The notes under the pieces: model-generated
The model's input: only the letters and a program-made list of their open reading frames with translations
Database searches by the model: none
Told to the model about the DNA's origin: nothing
Made by a program: the position numbers and the translations under genes
Origin: Avipropionibacterium sp050157065
GTDB lineage: Bacteria; Actinomycetota; Actinomycetes; Propionibacteriales; Propionibacteriaceae
Assembly (NCBI GenBank): GCA_050157065.1
Contig: CP189573.1
Reading direction: 5' to 3' (one strand)
DNA: 64,000 bases
In this document: positions 35,741 through 45,386 of the stretch, one piece after another
Position numbering within the stretch: the first letter of the stretch is position 1
Layout: each line of letters opens with the position of its first letter

Positions 35741-37204
35741 TCAGTCGAGGTAGTCGCGGAGCACCTGGGAGCGCGACGGGTGGCGCAGCTTGCTCATCGT
35801 CTTCGACTCGATCTGACGGATCCGCTCGCGCGTGACGCCGTACACCTTGCCGATCTCGTCCAGCGTCTTCGGCTGGCCGTCGGTGAGCCCGAAGCGCATC
35901 GACACCACGCCGGCCTCCCGCTCGCTGAGCGTGTCGAGCACGTCGTGCAGTTGCTCCTGCAGCAGGGTGAAGCTGACCGCGTCGGCCGGGACGACTGCCT
36001 CGGAGTCCTCGATCAGGTCGCCGAACTCGGAGTCGCCGTCCTCACCCAACGGGGTGGCCAGTGAGATCGGCTCCCGGCCGTACTTCTGGACCTCGACGAC
36101 CTTCTCCGGCGTCATGTCCAGTTCCTTGGCCAGCTCCTCCGGCGTGGGCTCGCGACCGAGGTCCTGCAGCATCTGCCGCTGGACGCGGGCGAGCTTGTTG
36201 ATCACCTCGACCATGTGGACGGGGATCCGGATCGTACGGGCCTGGTCGGCCATCGCGCGGGTGATGGCCTGCTTGATCCACCAGGTCGCGTACGTGGAGA
36301 ACTTGTAGCCCTTGGTGTAGTCGAACTTCTCGACCGCACGGATCAGGCCCAGGTTGCCCTCCTGGATCAGGTCGAGGAAGAGCATGCCGCGGCCGGTGTA
36401 GCGCTTGGCCAGCGAGACCACCAGTCGCAGGTTGGCCTCCAGCAGGTGGTTCTTGGCCTTGCGGCCGTCCTCGGCGATCCACTCGAAGTCCTCGACCTGG
36501 CTGGCCCGAACCTTGGGGCCCTCGTTGTTGAGCCGCTCGTCGGCGAACAGGCCGGCCTCGATCCGCTTGGCGAGCTCGACCTCCATCTCGGCGTTCAGCA
36601 GGGCGACCTTGCCGATCTGCTTCAGGTAGTCCTTCACCGGGTCGGCCGTCGCGCCGGCCGCCATCACCTGCTGCTCGGGCTCGTCGGCGTCATCGGCGTC
36701 GGACAGGCTGAAGCCGCCGGCCTCCTCGGTGAGCTCCTTCTCCTCGGCCGCAGCGGCCTTGGAGTCGAACGCCGACTCGTCGACGTCGTCCAGGGTGCGC
36801 TTCTTGCCGCCGACGGTCAGCACCAGGTCGTCACCGTCGATGGTCGCGGTGACCTCGGCGGTGGTGGGATCGGTGGCCGCCTTCTTGGCGGGGGCCTTCT
36901 TCGCCGTCTTCTTGGCCGCGGTCTTCTTCGCCGCCGCCTTCTTCGCGGGAGCCTTCTTCGCCGCCGGAGCCGCCTTCGCCGCCGGGGCCGCCTTCGCCGC
37001 GGGGGCCGCCTTCACGGCCGGCTTCTTCGCCGCGGCCTTCTTGGCCGTCCTCGTGCCGCTGTCCTGGGACTCGTCAGGTGCCGGGGCCGACACCTTCGCC
37101 GCGGCGCTGCGGGCGGCCGCACTCACCCGGGAGGTGGTGTGCGTGGAGGAAGGAACCACCGTCTCGGTTGCGTCCGTGGCGGTGGTGGAAGACTTGGCTG
37201 TCAC
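35741..37204 (-). CDS. sigA: Primary RNA polymerase sigma factor
   Basis: This is the group 1 sigma factor, 487 residues from GTG 37204, with GAGAGG 6 nt upstream. A Lys/Ala-rich N-terminal segment (about 50-105, built from KAAPAAK units) precedes region 1.2 (DPVKDYLKQIGKVALL), region 2 (NLRLVVSLAKRYTGRGM, LIQEGNLGLIRAVEKFD, YKFSTYATWWIKQAI), region 3, and region 4 ending with TRERIRQIESKTMSKLRHP. The histone-H1-like N-terminus is usual in high-GC relatives. A TTGACA lies at 37293-37288, but no good -10 is spaced from it. Confidence 0.96.
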   Translation of the reverse strand: MTAKSSTTATDATETVVPSSTHTTSRVSAAARSAAAKVSAPAPDESQDSGTRTAKKAAAKKPAVKAAPAAKAAPAAKAAPAAKKAPAKKAAAKKTAAKKTAKKAPAKKAATDPTTAEVTATIDGDDLVLTVGGKKRTLDDVDESAFDSKAAAAEEKELTEEAGGFSLSDADDADEPEQQVMAAGATADPVKDYLKQIGKVALLNAEMEVELAKRIEAGLFADERLNNEGPKVRASQVEDFEWIAEDGRKAKNHLLEANLRLVVSLAKRYTGRGMLFLDLIQEGNLGLIRAVEKFDYTKGYKFSTYATWWIKQAITRAMADQARTIRIPVHMVEVINKLARVQRQMLQDLGREPTPEELAKELDMTPEKVVEVQKYGREPISLATPLGEDGDSEFGDLIEDSEAVVPADAVSFTLLQEQLHDVLDTLSEREAGVVSMRFGLTDGQPKTLDEIGKVYGVTRERIRQIESKTMSKLRHPSRSQVLRDYLD

Positions 37205-37373
37205 AAAGAACCTCTCGAGTGACGGTCGGTCGAGCTGGGTCTCGACGCGGGACGTAACCGGATCTGAGCATGGCGTCGCCGACTGGATGTCAAAGCGATG
37301 TCCACCGATGTATTCTGCCACGCGCTCGGGGCGGACCACGAATCGCCTCCGACGTGATCATGGCCCACGACGT

Positions 37374-37400
37374 CGAACCGGCTCCGACGAAGCCGGTTCG
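37374..37400. terminator. Hairpin after the stress-protein operon
   Basis: There is a perfect 10-bp stem, CGAACCGGCT (37374-37383) with AGCCGGTTCG (37391-37400), and a 7-nt loop. It lies 9 bp beyond the UspA stop on the minus strand, upstream of sigA. Confidence 0.6.
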
Positions 37401-37409
37401 GCGGCTGCC

Positions 37410-37775
37410 TCAGCCCGCCTTCACCGCCAGCACCGGACACGCGGCGTCCAACAGTACGCGCTGGGCGTTGCTGCCCAACAACAGCTTCCCCACCGGGGAA
37501 CGACGGCGCAGGCCGATCACGATGAAGTCAGCGGTACTGCGCTCCGCGGCGGCGAGCACCTCCTCGGCCGGGTCCAACCGGTCCGGCGCGAGCCGGATCT
37601 GGTGCTCCAGACCTGACTGGGCGAGCTGCTCGGCGAGCGAGGTCACCTCGCCGTCCTCCTCGAGGGTGTGGACCACGATCAACTGGCAGTCGCGCATCCT
37701 CGCCTCCTCGATCGCACGATCGAGGGCGGCCTGTCCTTCCGGCTTTGCTGAGTACCCGACCACGATGACCGACAT
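37410..37775 (-). CDS. Universal stress protein, single UspA domain
   Basis: This 121-residue protein has VIVVGYSAKPEGQAALDRAI at the N-terminus and GLRRRSPVGKLLLGSNAQRVL (a GxxxxxxGxxxLGSxxxxxL-type nucleotide site) near the C-terminus. ATG 37775 has AAGGAG upstream. It overlaps the stop of the GCS2-type ligase gene by one base (TGATG), so it is co-translated with it. A hairpin terminator follows. Confidence 0.9.
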   Translation of the reverse strand: MSVIVVGYSAKPEGQAALDRAIEEARMRDCQLIVVHTLEEDGEVTSLAEQLAQSGLEHQIRLAPDRLDPAEEVLAAAERSTADFIVIGLRRRSPVGKLLLGSNAQRVLLDAACPVLAVKAG

Positions 37776-39250
37776 CAGCGCTCCTTCCAGGTGTGCACCG
37801 GCTCGTTGCTGTGCATCCGTTCCACGTACTCCCCCACCATCGCGGTGAGAGCCTCGGATCGGGTGGCGCCCTGGGACTCTCGGGCTCCGACATGGGAAGT
37901 CTGCCACGTCGCCCCGTTGCGACGTCGCAGGCATCGCTGCTCGATGATCTGCAGGTAGTGATCGGCGTCGGCGGTCGAGGCACCCCAGTCCGACAGTCCG
38001 GCGTGCGCGAGTGGCAGCAGTTTCCGCAGGACGAGGTCGGTGACCGGACCGGTGCCGACTCCCGGCCAGTAGACCGACGCGTCGATCCCCTGCCGGACAC
38101 CGGCCTCGAAGTTGTCCTGCGCGGTGCCGTACGACATCCGCGTCCAGATCGGCCGTTCCACGGTGGCCAGGGCGCGGACCAGCCCGGCGTAGAACGCCAC
38201 GTTGGCCACGGTGTCGGCCACCGTCGGACCGCCCGGCAGCACGCGGTTCTCCACCCGCAGGTGTGGTGCCCCGTCGGAGGTGTCGTACACCGGCCGGTTC
38301 CACCGGTAGACCGTGCCGTTGTGCAGGTTGAGTTCGTGCAGCTCCGGCACCCGCCCCGCGTCCAGGTCGGCGATCGGGTCGGCCTCGTCGACGATCGGCA
38401 ACAGCGCCGGGAAGTAGCGGGCGTTCTCCTCGAACAGGTCGAACACCGACGTCACCCAGCGCTCGCCGAACCAGACCCGGGGCCGTACGCCCTGGGCCTT
38501 CAGTTCCTCCGACCGGGTGTCGGTGGCCTGCATGAACAGCGGGATCCGGGTCTCGGCGTACAGCTGCTTGCCGAACAGGTACGGCGAATTGGCCGCGAGT
38601 GCCACCTCGATCCCGGCGATGGCCTGCGAGGCGTTCCAGTGGGCGGCGAAGTCGTCCGGGCTGGCCTGCAGGTGCACCTGGGTCGAGGTGCAGGCGGCCT
38701 CCGGCATGATCGTGTCGGTGGTGAGGTCGAGCTGTTCGACCCCCTGCATCCTGATCACCAGGTCCTCACCCCGGGCGGCGAACACCTGCTCGTCGAGCAG
38801 CCCGTACCGCGGGTTCTCGGTGCGGTGGTCGGCCGTCACGTCCGCGGGGCGCAGGGTCGGCAGGATGCCGATCAGGGCCAACTCCGAGTCGACCCGGGCG
38901 GCAGCCTCGTCGGCACTGTTCAGCTTGTCGCGGATCTCGGCCTCCCACGACGCCAGCCCAGCCTCGGCAAGCCGACGCGGTGGCACGTTCAGCTCGATGT
39001 TGAACTGGCCGAGCTCGGTCACGAAGAGGGGGTCGTCGATCGCGGCCAGCACCGCGGCATTGGTCATCGCCGCGTTGCGGTCCGCGCCGATCAGGTTGAG
39101 CTCCATCTCCAGGCCCACCATCGGCTGTCCGGTGTCGAACGGCGACTGCGTCAGCATGCGTGCCAACGCATCGAGGCACCGCCGCACCTTCTCCCGGTAC
39201 CGCGTGCGGTCCTCGCGGGTGAACTCACGCCGCTCGACCTCGGCTCCCAT
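37775..39250 (-). CDS. GCS2-family carboxylate-amine ligase (glutamate-cysteine ligase-like)
   Basis: This 491-residue ATP-dependent ligase joins glutamate, or a similar acid, to an amine. Landmarks are MVGLEMELNLIG (the acidic metal site), QFNIELNVPPRRL, TSTQVHLQ, and HLRVENRVLPGGPTVADTVAN. Related proteins make gamma-glutamylcysteine (EgtA/GshA) or unknown amides; actinobacteria can need this for ergothioneine, but no egt genes are here. ATG 39250 is preceded by GGGGGA. It forms a two-gene operon with the small UspA gene. Confidence 0.83.
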   Translation of the reverse strand: MGAEVERREFTREDRTRYREKVRRCLDALARMLTQSPFDTGQPMVGLEMELNLIGADRNAAMTNAAVLAAIDDPLFVTELGQFNIELNVPPRRLAEAGLASWEAEIRDKLNSADEAAARVDSELALIGILPTLRPADVTADHRTENPRYGLLDEQVFAARGEDLVIRMQGVEQLDLTTDTIMPEAACTSTQVHLQASPDDFAAHWNASQAIAGIEVALAANSPYLFGKQLYAETRIPLFMQATDTRSEELKAQGVRPRVWFGERWVTSVFDLFEENARYFPALLPIVDEADPIADLDAGRVPELHELNLHNGTVYRWNRPVYDTSDGAPHLRVENRVLPGGPTVADTVANVAFYAGLVRALATVERPIWTRMSYGTAQDNFEAGVRQGIDASVYWPGVGTGPVTDLVLRKLLPLAHAGLSDWGASTADADHYLQIIEQRCLRRRNGATWQTSHVGARESQGATRSEALTAMVGEYVERMHSNEPVHTWKER

Positions 39251-39383
39251 TCCCCCAGTGTGGCGCATCCGGGCCCGCTGCGCACCGATTCGCCCCCGGA
39301 ACGACGACCGACCCACCGACCTGACAGGCTGGGTGCCGGCGACCACCGTGTCGTCGGCGAGTCGTCGGTACGAGAGGTCACGC

Positions 39384-40133
39384 ATGCAGCCACGTCCAGC
39401 CCCGACAGTTCCCGGCACGGCAGACGCACCCGCGCGCCGGGCCCGCCGGGCCGTCCACCGACTGGGCGCCCCCCTGCTGGTGCTGTTGCTGATCACCCTG
39501 ACCGCGTGCACCGGCGGTACGCCGCCGTCCCCCGAGCCCGGACCGGGCGAGGAGTCCGCGACCGGCACCACCACGCCACCCTCGACCGGCACCACCACGC
39601 CGCCCTCGGCCGAAGCCTCACCGACCGACGACGACCTGGGTCGCGAACCGATCACCGAGACCGAGGAGTTCACCGACGCCGAGGGACTCCGGGCGTTCAC
39701 CTCGCCCAGCGGTCGCATCGTGTGCGTGCTGAACAACGCCGGTGACACCTCGCTGGTCCGCTGCGACCTGCCCGACACCGAGTGGACCATCGAGCAGCCC
39801 GAGGGTGAGAGCTGCGACCCGGGAGTGTGGCCCGGCGGTGGCCCCGGGGCGTACGCGGTGCTCAGCATCGCCACCCCCGACCTGCAGCCCGGCCCGATCT
39901 GCGTCGGTGACCCGTTGGGCGCCATCCCGGAGGGCGAACGGCCGGTGTTGGAGTACGGGCACGCGATCACCAACAACGAGCTGACCTGCGTCAGCGAGCG
40001 GGCCGGCATCCGGTGCGAGGGGGTCGAGACCACCAACGGTTTCCGGATGTCGTTGGAGGAGGCGCAGTTCTACTGCGAGGTGGACGGTCGGGTGCAGTTG
40101 GTGGCGCCCGGTGCGCGGCCGTGCCGTAGCTGA
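39384..40133 (+). CDS. DUF6636-type lipoprotein
   Basis: This is a 249-residue exported lipoprotein. After a basic start, the hydrophobic run LLVLLLITLTAC ends in a lipobox LTAC, so the mature protein begins with an acylated Cys followed by a Pro/Thr/Ser/Glu-rich linker. The C-terminal domain (about 105-249) has paired cysteines (IVCVLNN, VRCDLPD, ESCDPG, ICVGD, LTCVSE, IRCEGV) in the DUF6636 pattern, suggesting disulfides outside the cell. ATG 39384 has GAGAGG 7 nt upstream. The function is unknown. Confidence 0.82.
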   Translation: MQPRPAPTVPGTADAPARRARRAVHRLGAPLLVLLLITLTACTGGTPPSPEPGPGEESATGTTTPPSTGTTTPPSAEASPTDDDLGREPITETEEFTDAEGLRAFTSPSGRIVCVLNNAGDTSLVRCDLPDTEWTIEQPEGESCDPGVWPGGGPGAYAVLSIATPDLQPGPICVGDPLGAIPEGERPVLEYGHAITNNELTCVSERAGIRCEGVETTNGFRMSLEEAQFYCEVDGRVQLVAPGARPCRS

Positions 40134-40154
40134 GGGGCACAAGCTACTCACCGG

Positions 40155-40167
40155 TAGGATCCGGGCC
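40155..40167 (+). promoter_or_regulatory. -10 element placed for leaderless start of the thioesterase gene
   Basis: TAGGAT (40155-40160) is followed by 7 nt and ATG 40168. No ribosome site lies between; TGAGGG at 40131-40136 is a weak -35. Confidence 0.4.
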
Positions 40168-41040
40168 ATGCCGACACCGCACGTCTACTACGAACGCGTC
40201 GACCGTGGCTCCGGCGGGTCTCCGGCCGACGCCGGACCGACCGGGGTCCACACCGGGACCTGGCGGCCCACCGAGCACGTCCAGGGTGCGTGGAACGATC
40301 ATGAACAGCACATGGCGCCGGTGGCCGGGTTGCTCGCCCACGAGCTGGAGTCGTACGCACCACGCCCCGACCTGACGGCCAGCCGGTTCTCGTACGAGAT
40401 CCTCGGCCTGATCCCGCTCGAGCAGACCATGATCAACTGCCGGGTGGTACGCCCGGGCCGCACCATCGAGCTGGTCGAGGCGGTGCTGACCACCGTGTCT
40501 GCGCCGGATCGGCCGGTGATCCGGGCCAGTGTCTGGCGGCTGTCGAGGCAGGACACCGCAGCGATCAGCCGGGGACCGGCCGAGCCGTTGCCGCCCGCGG
40601 CGGAGATGGGCGACTGGGCCGGCCTCACCCAGTGGCCGGGCGGCTTCATCCGGTCGCTGCAGGGGCGGACCGTCGAGGCCGACACCCCCGGACGGCGGCT
40701 GGCCTGGCTGCACAGTGACGTCGCGCTGGTGGACGAGCCGGCCTCGGCCACCGCGACCTTCCTGCGGCTGGTCGACGCGGCCAACGGCATCGCCGCCACG
40801 CTGAACCCGTACGAGTGGATGTTCCCCAACACCGACCTGCAGATCCACCTGTGGCGCACCCCGGGCGGCGACCGGACGGGATACGACACGATCGCCTCCA
40901 TCGGCCCCGACGGGGTCGGGGTGACCCAGACCGTGCTGCACGACGAGCACGGCCCGGTCGGGCGGGCCACCCAGCTGCTGACCGTACGGCCCGCGCCCGG
41001 CTCGGCGCGTGTGTCCGGCGCGGCACCGGCGACCGGCTGA
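40168..41040 (+). CDS. Thioesterase-family (hotdog fold) protein
   Basis: This 290-residue protein belongs to the acyl-CoA thioesterase-like (TesB-related, double hotdog) family. Visible features are AWNDHEQHMAPVAGLLAHEL, SRFSYEILGLIPLEQTMINC, and a second hotdog half with LAWLHSDVALVDE and NTDLQIHLWRTPGG. The His/Asp-rich N-terminal segment is typical of the actinobacterial branch. The substrate is unknown. The in-frame ATG at 40168 is preferred over a start at 40111, which would overlap the previous gene. Confidence 0.8.
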   Translation: MPTPHVYYERVDRGSGGSPADAGPTGVHTGTWRPTEHVQGAWNDHEQHMAPVAGLLAHELESYAPRPDLTASRFSYEILGLIPLEQTMINCRVVRPGRTIELVEAVLTTVSAPDRPVIRASVWRLSRQDTAAISRGPAEPLPPAAEMGDWAGLTQWPGGFIRSLQGRTVEADTPGRRLAWLHSDVALVDEPASATATFLRLVDAANGIAATLNPYEWMFPNTDLQIHLWRTPGGDRTGYDTIASIGPDGVGVTQTVLHDEHGPVGRATQLLTVRPAPGSARVSGAAPATG

Positions 41041-41050
41041 GGCGCACCCG

Positions 41051-41740
41051 TCAGATCGCCAGTTCCTGCATCGAGGTGTTGATGGCGGCGACCAGGTCGG
41101 TGCCGTCGAGCTGGACCTCGTCGGCGATCCGGCCGTCCTTCATGAACACCACCCGGTCGGCGCGGGCGGCGACGTTCGCGTCGTGGGTCACCACCAACAG
41201 GGCGGTCCCCTCGGCGTTGAGTTCGCCGAGCAGGTCCATCACCTCGTCGGCGGCGCGGCTGTTGAGTGCGCCGGTGGGCTCGTCACCGAACAGGATCCGG
41301 GGCTCGCGCATCAGGGCCCGGCAGATGCCGGCTCGCTGCAACTGGCCACCGGAGACCTGTGACGGGAACCGGCCCCCGAGGCCGCCGATCCCGGCCCGCG
41401 CCAGCAGCGACTCGGCCCTGGCGACACCGTCGCCGGTGACCCGGATGGCGGACCCGTCCACGTTCAGGAACGGGGTGGCCGACCACTCCTCGACCAGTTC
41501 GTCGTTCTCGGCGAACCGTTGCAGCCGCGCCAGGTCGACCGGGCCGGCGTGCATCTGCAGCAGGTGCGGGGTCTCGGCCTGCCGCATCAACGCCTCGCTG
41601 GCACCGGTGGTGGTCACGAGCAGCCCGCTCGCCGAGCCGGCGAGCATCGAGGCCAGCGCAACGAACGCCACCAGGATGGCAGCCGGGATCGGACTGCGAC
41701 GTAGCGCATTGTGCGTCAACCTGCGAAGTTCCCCGACCAC
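41051..41740 (-). pseudogene. Chimeric ABC remnant: FtsX-like permease N-terminus fused to an ATPase C-terminus
   Basis: This 229-codon open frame joins two unrelated pieces. Residues 1 to about 97 look like the start of a MacB/FtsX-type permease (LRRLTHNALRRSP, then a membrane segment ILVAFVALASMLAGSASGLL and extracytoplasmic text). From about 100 on it is the C-terminal half of an ABC ATPase: QVSGGQLQRAGICRAL signature, ILFGDEPTGAL Walker B, VVTHD switch. Walker A and the Q-loop are absent, so ATP hydrolysis is not expected. The simplest origin is an in-frame deletion across a permease-ATPase operon, with a junction near 41435-41460. GTG 41740 still has a good GAAAGGGA site. Confidence 0.75.
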
Positions 41741-42051
41741 GACCGTTCCCTTTCGGCATGGCCCGGACGGGCCTGCAGCCCAAACCTAGGAAGGGTGATG
41801 GCCCGGCACCATCGGGCAGGCCCCCCGACCACCCCGGACATCCGGCCCGGGCACCGCACCGGTCTGGGTCCACCGCTGTTCGCTGCCGACGGCCCGGGCG
41901 ATGCGCTGGACCCTGATGCCGCGATCAGGGGCGGATCACGGAAAGTCCCCACGCAGCTAGTGACTATTCCGGACAGTCTGTGCTAGGCATATCGGACTGC
42001 ATTGAACGGCGGCACTCGGCCGTCGGTCCGACGCCAGACGAAGGGTCCCCG
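41741..42051. other. 311-bp gene-free divergent gap before the lyase gene
   Basis: No gene is seen. It holds a 7-bp hairpin, CCCTGAT (41911-41917) with ATCAGGG (41924-41930). A 17-bp imperfect dyad GACTATTCCGGACAGTC (41962-41978) lies about 75 bp before the lyase start and could be a sugar-responsive operator. TAGGCATAT near 41984-41992 is a possible -10. Confidence 0.5.
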
Positions 42052-45000
42052 ATGTCCACAGCAGAACATCCGAAGCTGTCCGCAGCACCCACCTCCAGGT
42101 TCTCGGCCGATCTGTCACGCCGGCGTCTGCTGCAGGCCGGTGGCCTCGGCGCCGCAGCCGTGGGGCTGGGCGGGGGCGCCGCGGGTGGCCTCGGCGGCGG
42201 CAGTGCGCACGCCGCGCCCGAGCAGCTGAGCGCGGTGAAGTCGCGCACCGTCTACTACAGCGCGGAGAAGATCGCCGCAGCGCGGGAGAACATCGCCAAC
42301 TTCGCCTGGGCACGCGAGATCGCCGACGCCGAGATCGCCCGCGCCGACAAGCTGGTCGCCCTGGACCCGGAGACGCTGTGGGCGTCGGTGACCACTCAGG
42401 GCCTTCCTCGAAGCTACGCGGTGAACCAGTTGCTCGGCTCCCCCGTCACCGGGACCGACATCTACGAGTACGGCAACTACCCGTGGCTGGCCGACCCGTT
42501 CACGAAGCCGTACCAGATGGTCGACCCGTCCTCGGACCACGTCTTCCCGACCAACGACTTCGCCTCGTTCTACGCCTCGGCGTTGGACGAGCACGGCAAC
42601 TTCGACCGCGACCTCGGAGATCCGCAGTACCTGGTCAACATCCGTCACCCCGAGCGTGGGCCCGACTGGGGTGTCGACGACGGCTACGGCTGGGTCGACG
42701 AGAACGGCGACAAGTGGACCTTCATCGCGTACTACAACCACTGGTTCACCTGGCTCAATCCCGACTCGCTGCTGGATGCGCCGGTGCTGTCGGCGGCCCG
42801 TGCGTACGCCTACACCGGTGACCTCAAGTACGCCCGAGCCGGCCTGATCGCGCTGGACCGGATCGCCGACGTCTACCCGAGCATGGACCGCAGTGCCCAC
42901 CCCAAGTCGGAGGGCTACCTCGCCTCCGACGGCGGCACCGGGCTGGGCAATGTCGTCGGCAGCATCTGGGAGACCGGGCTGGTCAAGCACCTGTGTGAAG
43001 CGTACGAGGCGTTCTACCCGGCGATCGCCGACGAGGACCTGGCGGGAGTCCTGCCCTTCCTGCAAGCGAAGTCGGAACAGTACGGGCTCAACCCGAAGGC
43101 CACCACCGCCGACGTGCGCGCCAACATCGAGCACGGCATCCTGCGGCAGGTGTTCCCGTCGGTGAAGGAGGCCCGCATCCGCGGCAACTTCGGCGCCCAC
43201 CAGTCTGCGTTGGCCTTCGCCGCGGTGGTGCTGGACGACCCGGTGGACTCCAAGGAGTGGCTGGAGTTCGTCTTCCAGGCCGGCGCCTTCTTGTCGAACC
43301 CGTACCGGATCACCGGTGGCAACGTGTACCCGGTGATCCTGGGAGACGTCGACCGGGACGGGTTCGGCAACGAGAGCGGCCCGGGCTACAACTACGGCTG
43401 GATCGGCCAGATCGGACAGATCGCCGACCTGCTGGCCGGGTACGACCTGTTCCCCACCGCCGACCTGTACCAGCATCCGACGGTCCGCCGGATGGTGTTG
43501 GCCCGTGGCCCGCTCACCATGCTGAACAGCTACACCCCACCGATCGGCGACTCGGGCTCGACCGGCAAGCCCGGACTGTTCGGCAGCCCGACGACGTACA
43601 CCCAGGCGTTCGCCCAGTACGGGGAGGTCGAGTCGGCGCAGTTGGCGTACCTGATGAACGACGAGTCGGCAGCCGGTCTGAACGCGGGCATCTTCACCCT
43701 CGACACCGCAGCGTTGCAGGCCGAGATCGAGGCGATCGTGACCTCGAAGGGGTCGTTGGCGTTGCCGTCGATGAACCTGTCCGGATTCGGCATGGCGCTG
43801 CTGCGTGACGGTGCCGACGATGCCGCGCGCGGTTTCTCGGTCTACTACGGTCGCACCATCGGGCATGCCCACCGGGACGCGCTGAACCTGGAGATGTGGT
43901 CGAACGGGGTCGACGTGATGCCCGACCAGGGCTACCCGGAGTTCGCCGACAACTCGATCCGCCGGCACGAGTGGACCGACAACACGGTCGCGCACAACAC
44001 GGTGGTCGTCGACTCCTCACCTCAGCTGCAGCAGTACGCCCCGGGCCGCCCGCTGGCGTGGGCGGACGCGGAGAACGTGAAGTTCGTCGACGTCGACGCG
44101 TCCTCGGCGTACGAGCAGACCGGCACCTACCGCCGCACCACGGCCATGATCAGGATCGACGCGGACCGGGCGTACCTGGTCGACGTCTTCCGGGTCGTCG
44201 GGGGCGACCGGCACGACTACTCGTTCCACGGTGCCGAGGGTCCGGTCACCCCGACCGGGCTGGCGCTGGTGCCGCAGGACGGTGGCACCTACGCCGGGGC
44301 CGACGTGCCGCAGCCACCCGACGACGCGACCGCGGATCCGAACGCCTCGGGCTTCGACTGGTTGATCAACGTGTCCCGCGACTCCGATCCCGGGGCACAG
44401 TTCTCGTTGGACTACGACGTCGTCGACACCTGGGACGTCCACGAGTCCGACCCGAACCTCCACCTGCGGGCCACCTTCCTGGCCGACTTCGACGAGGTCG
44501 CGCTGGCCGACGGGGAGCCGCCGCGCAACAAGCCGGGCAACCCGAAGACGCTCCGCTACCTGTTGGGGCGGCGCAGCGGTACCGACCTGACGACCACGGT
44601 GAACGCGGTGTTCGAACCGTACGTGGACGCCTCGGCCATCACCAAGATCAGCTCGGTCACCCCGACCGCCGAGGTCGAGGTGAGCAGTGACGAGGTGTCG
44701 GTGATCAAGATCGAGCTCACCGACGGCCGGGTCGACTACGTCGTGCACTCGCTGCGGCCGGAGGTGGAACTCGACATCGACGGGGTGTTCAAGTTCAGCG
44801 GGGTGTTCGGGGTCTACTCGCTGGTGGCCGGCAAGGGCCAGTGGGCGTTCACCTCGGAGGCGGCGAAACTCAACCCGAAGGACACCGCGACGGGTGCGGT
44901 GGCGACGTTGCAGGCCGACCCGCCCGCCTTCACCGGGACCCTCACCGGGTTCACCAGTGACCTCGACCGCGAGGAGCCGGGCCCGGACTCGACCAGTGAG

Positions 45001-45270
45001 CTGGTGGTCTCGGTCGGCGATGTTGATCTTGCTGCTGCGGCCGAGGAGGTCGTCGGACTCGAGGTCCACGTGGCGAACGACGGTGTCCGCACCGCGACGT
45101 ACCGGATCGTCGAGGCCACGGTCGACGGATCGGGCCTGCGGCTCGGCCTGGGTCGGACCACGCTGGTCCGGGAGATGGCCGATCCTGATGATCTTGAGGG
45201 CGGCTACGTCTATGACGTGGCGCAGGGACAGGCCGTACGGGTTCCCCGCCAGCGCAGCTGGCACCGGTAG
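42052..45270 (+). CDS. Tat-exported heparinase II/III-family polysaccharide lyase
   Basis: This is a 1072-residue secreted enzyme. A Tat signal is clear: SADLSRRRLLQAGGLGAAAVG with AHAA before mature sequence. An alpha/alpha-toroid domain (about 60-560) is followed by a heparinase II/III-like beta-sandwich (GHAHRDALNLEMWSNGVDV, then DQGYPEF; about 590-900) and about 170 extra C-terminal residues. These lyases cut uronic-acid polysaccharides by beta-elimination; the actual polymer is unknown. ATG 42052 has AAGGG upstream. A terminator hairpin follows the stop. It fits with the GH67 glucuronidase 5 kb away. Confidence 0.83.
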   Translation: MSTAEHPKLSAAPTSRFSADLSRRRLLQAGGLGAAAVGLGGGAAGGLGGGSAHAAPEQLSAVKSRTVYYSAEKIAAARENIANFAWAREIADAEIARADKLVALDPETLWASVTTQGLPRSYAVNQLLGSPVTGTDIYEYGNYPWLADPFTKPYQMVDPSSDHVFPTNDFASFYASALDEHGNFDRDLGDPQYLVNIRHPERGPDWGVDDGYGWVDENGDKWTFIAYYNHWFTWLNPDSLLDAPVLSAARAYAYTGDLKYARAGLIALDRIADVYPSMDRSAHPKSEGYLASDGGTGLGNVVGSIWETGLVKHLCEAYEAFYPAIADEDLAGVLPFLQAKSEQYGLNPKATTADVRANIEHGILRQVFPSVKEARIRGNFGAHQSALAFAAVVLDDPVDSKEWLEFVFQAGAFLSNPYRITGGNVYPVILGDVDRDGFGNESGPGYNYGWIGQIGQIADLLAGYDLFPTADLYQHPTVRRMVLARGPLTMLNSYTPPIGDSGSTGKPGLFGSPTTYTQAFAQYGEVESAQLAYLMNDESAAGLNAGIFTLDTAALQAEIEAIVTSKGSLALPSMNLSGFGMALLRDGADDAARGFSVYYGRTIGHAHRDALNLEMWSNGVDVMPDQGYPEFADNSIRRHEWTDNTVAHNTVVVDSSPQLQQYAPGRPLAWADAENVKFVDVDASSAYEQTGTYRRTTAMIRIDADRAYLVDVFRVVGGDRHDYSFHGAEGPVTPTGLALVPQDGGTYAGADVPQPPDDATADPNASGFDWLINVSRDSDPGAQFSLDYDVVDTWDVHESDPNLHLRATFLADFDEVALADGEPPRNKPGNPKTLRYLLGRRSGTDLTTTVNAVFEPYVDASAITKISSVTPTAEVEVSSDEVSVIKIELTDGRVDYVVHSLRPEVELDIDGVFKFSGVFGVYSLVAGKGQWAFTSEAAKLNPKDTATGAVATLQADPPAFTGTLTGFTSDLDREEPGPDSTSELVVSVGDVDLAAAAEEVVGLEVHVANDGVRTATYRIVEATVDGSGLRLGLGRTTLVREMADPDDLEGGYVYDVAQGQAVRVPRQRSWHR

Positions 45271-45281
45271 TACACGTCCAG

Positions 45282-45322
45282 CAGCGCCGATTCGCCGCCC
45301 CGTCGGGGCCCGATCGGCGCTG
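45282..45322 (+). terminator. Terminator hairpin after the lyase gene
   Basis: There is a perfect 10-bp outer stem, CAGCGCCGAT (45282-45291) with ATCGGCGCTG (45313-45322), enclosing a CCCCG/CGGGG inner stem, 12 bp after the stop. Confidence 0.65.
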
Positions 45323-45380
45323 TTGGCGACCGTGTGATCACCAGTGTCGAATCGTTACCGTCAGGGTTTGCGGCACGACG

Positions 45381-45386
45381 TAGACT
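45381..45386 (+). promoter_or_regulatory. Candidate -10 for the surface-protein/sortase operon
   Basis: A TAGACT hexamer lies about 110 bp before the surface-protein start, downstream of the lyase terminator. No strong -35 is seen at the right distance. Confidence 0.3.

Noticed and set aside
41051..41740. Functional ABC ATPase gene
   Set aside because: It has no Walker A or Q-loop, and the first ~97 residues belong to a permease, so a working ATPase is not supported.
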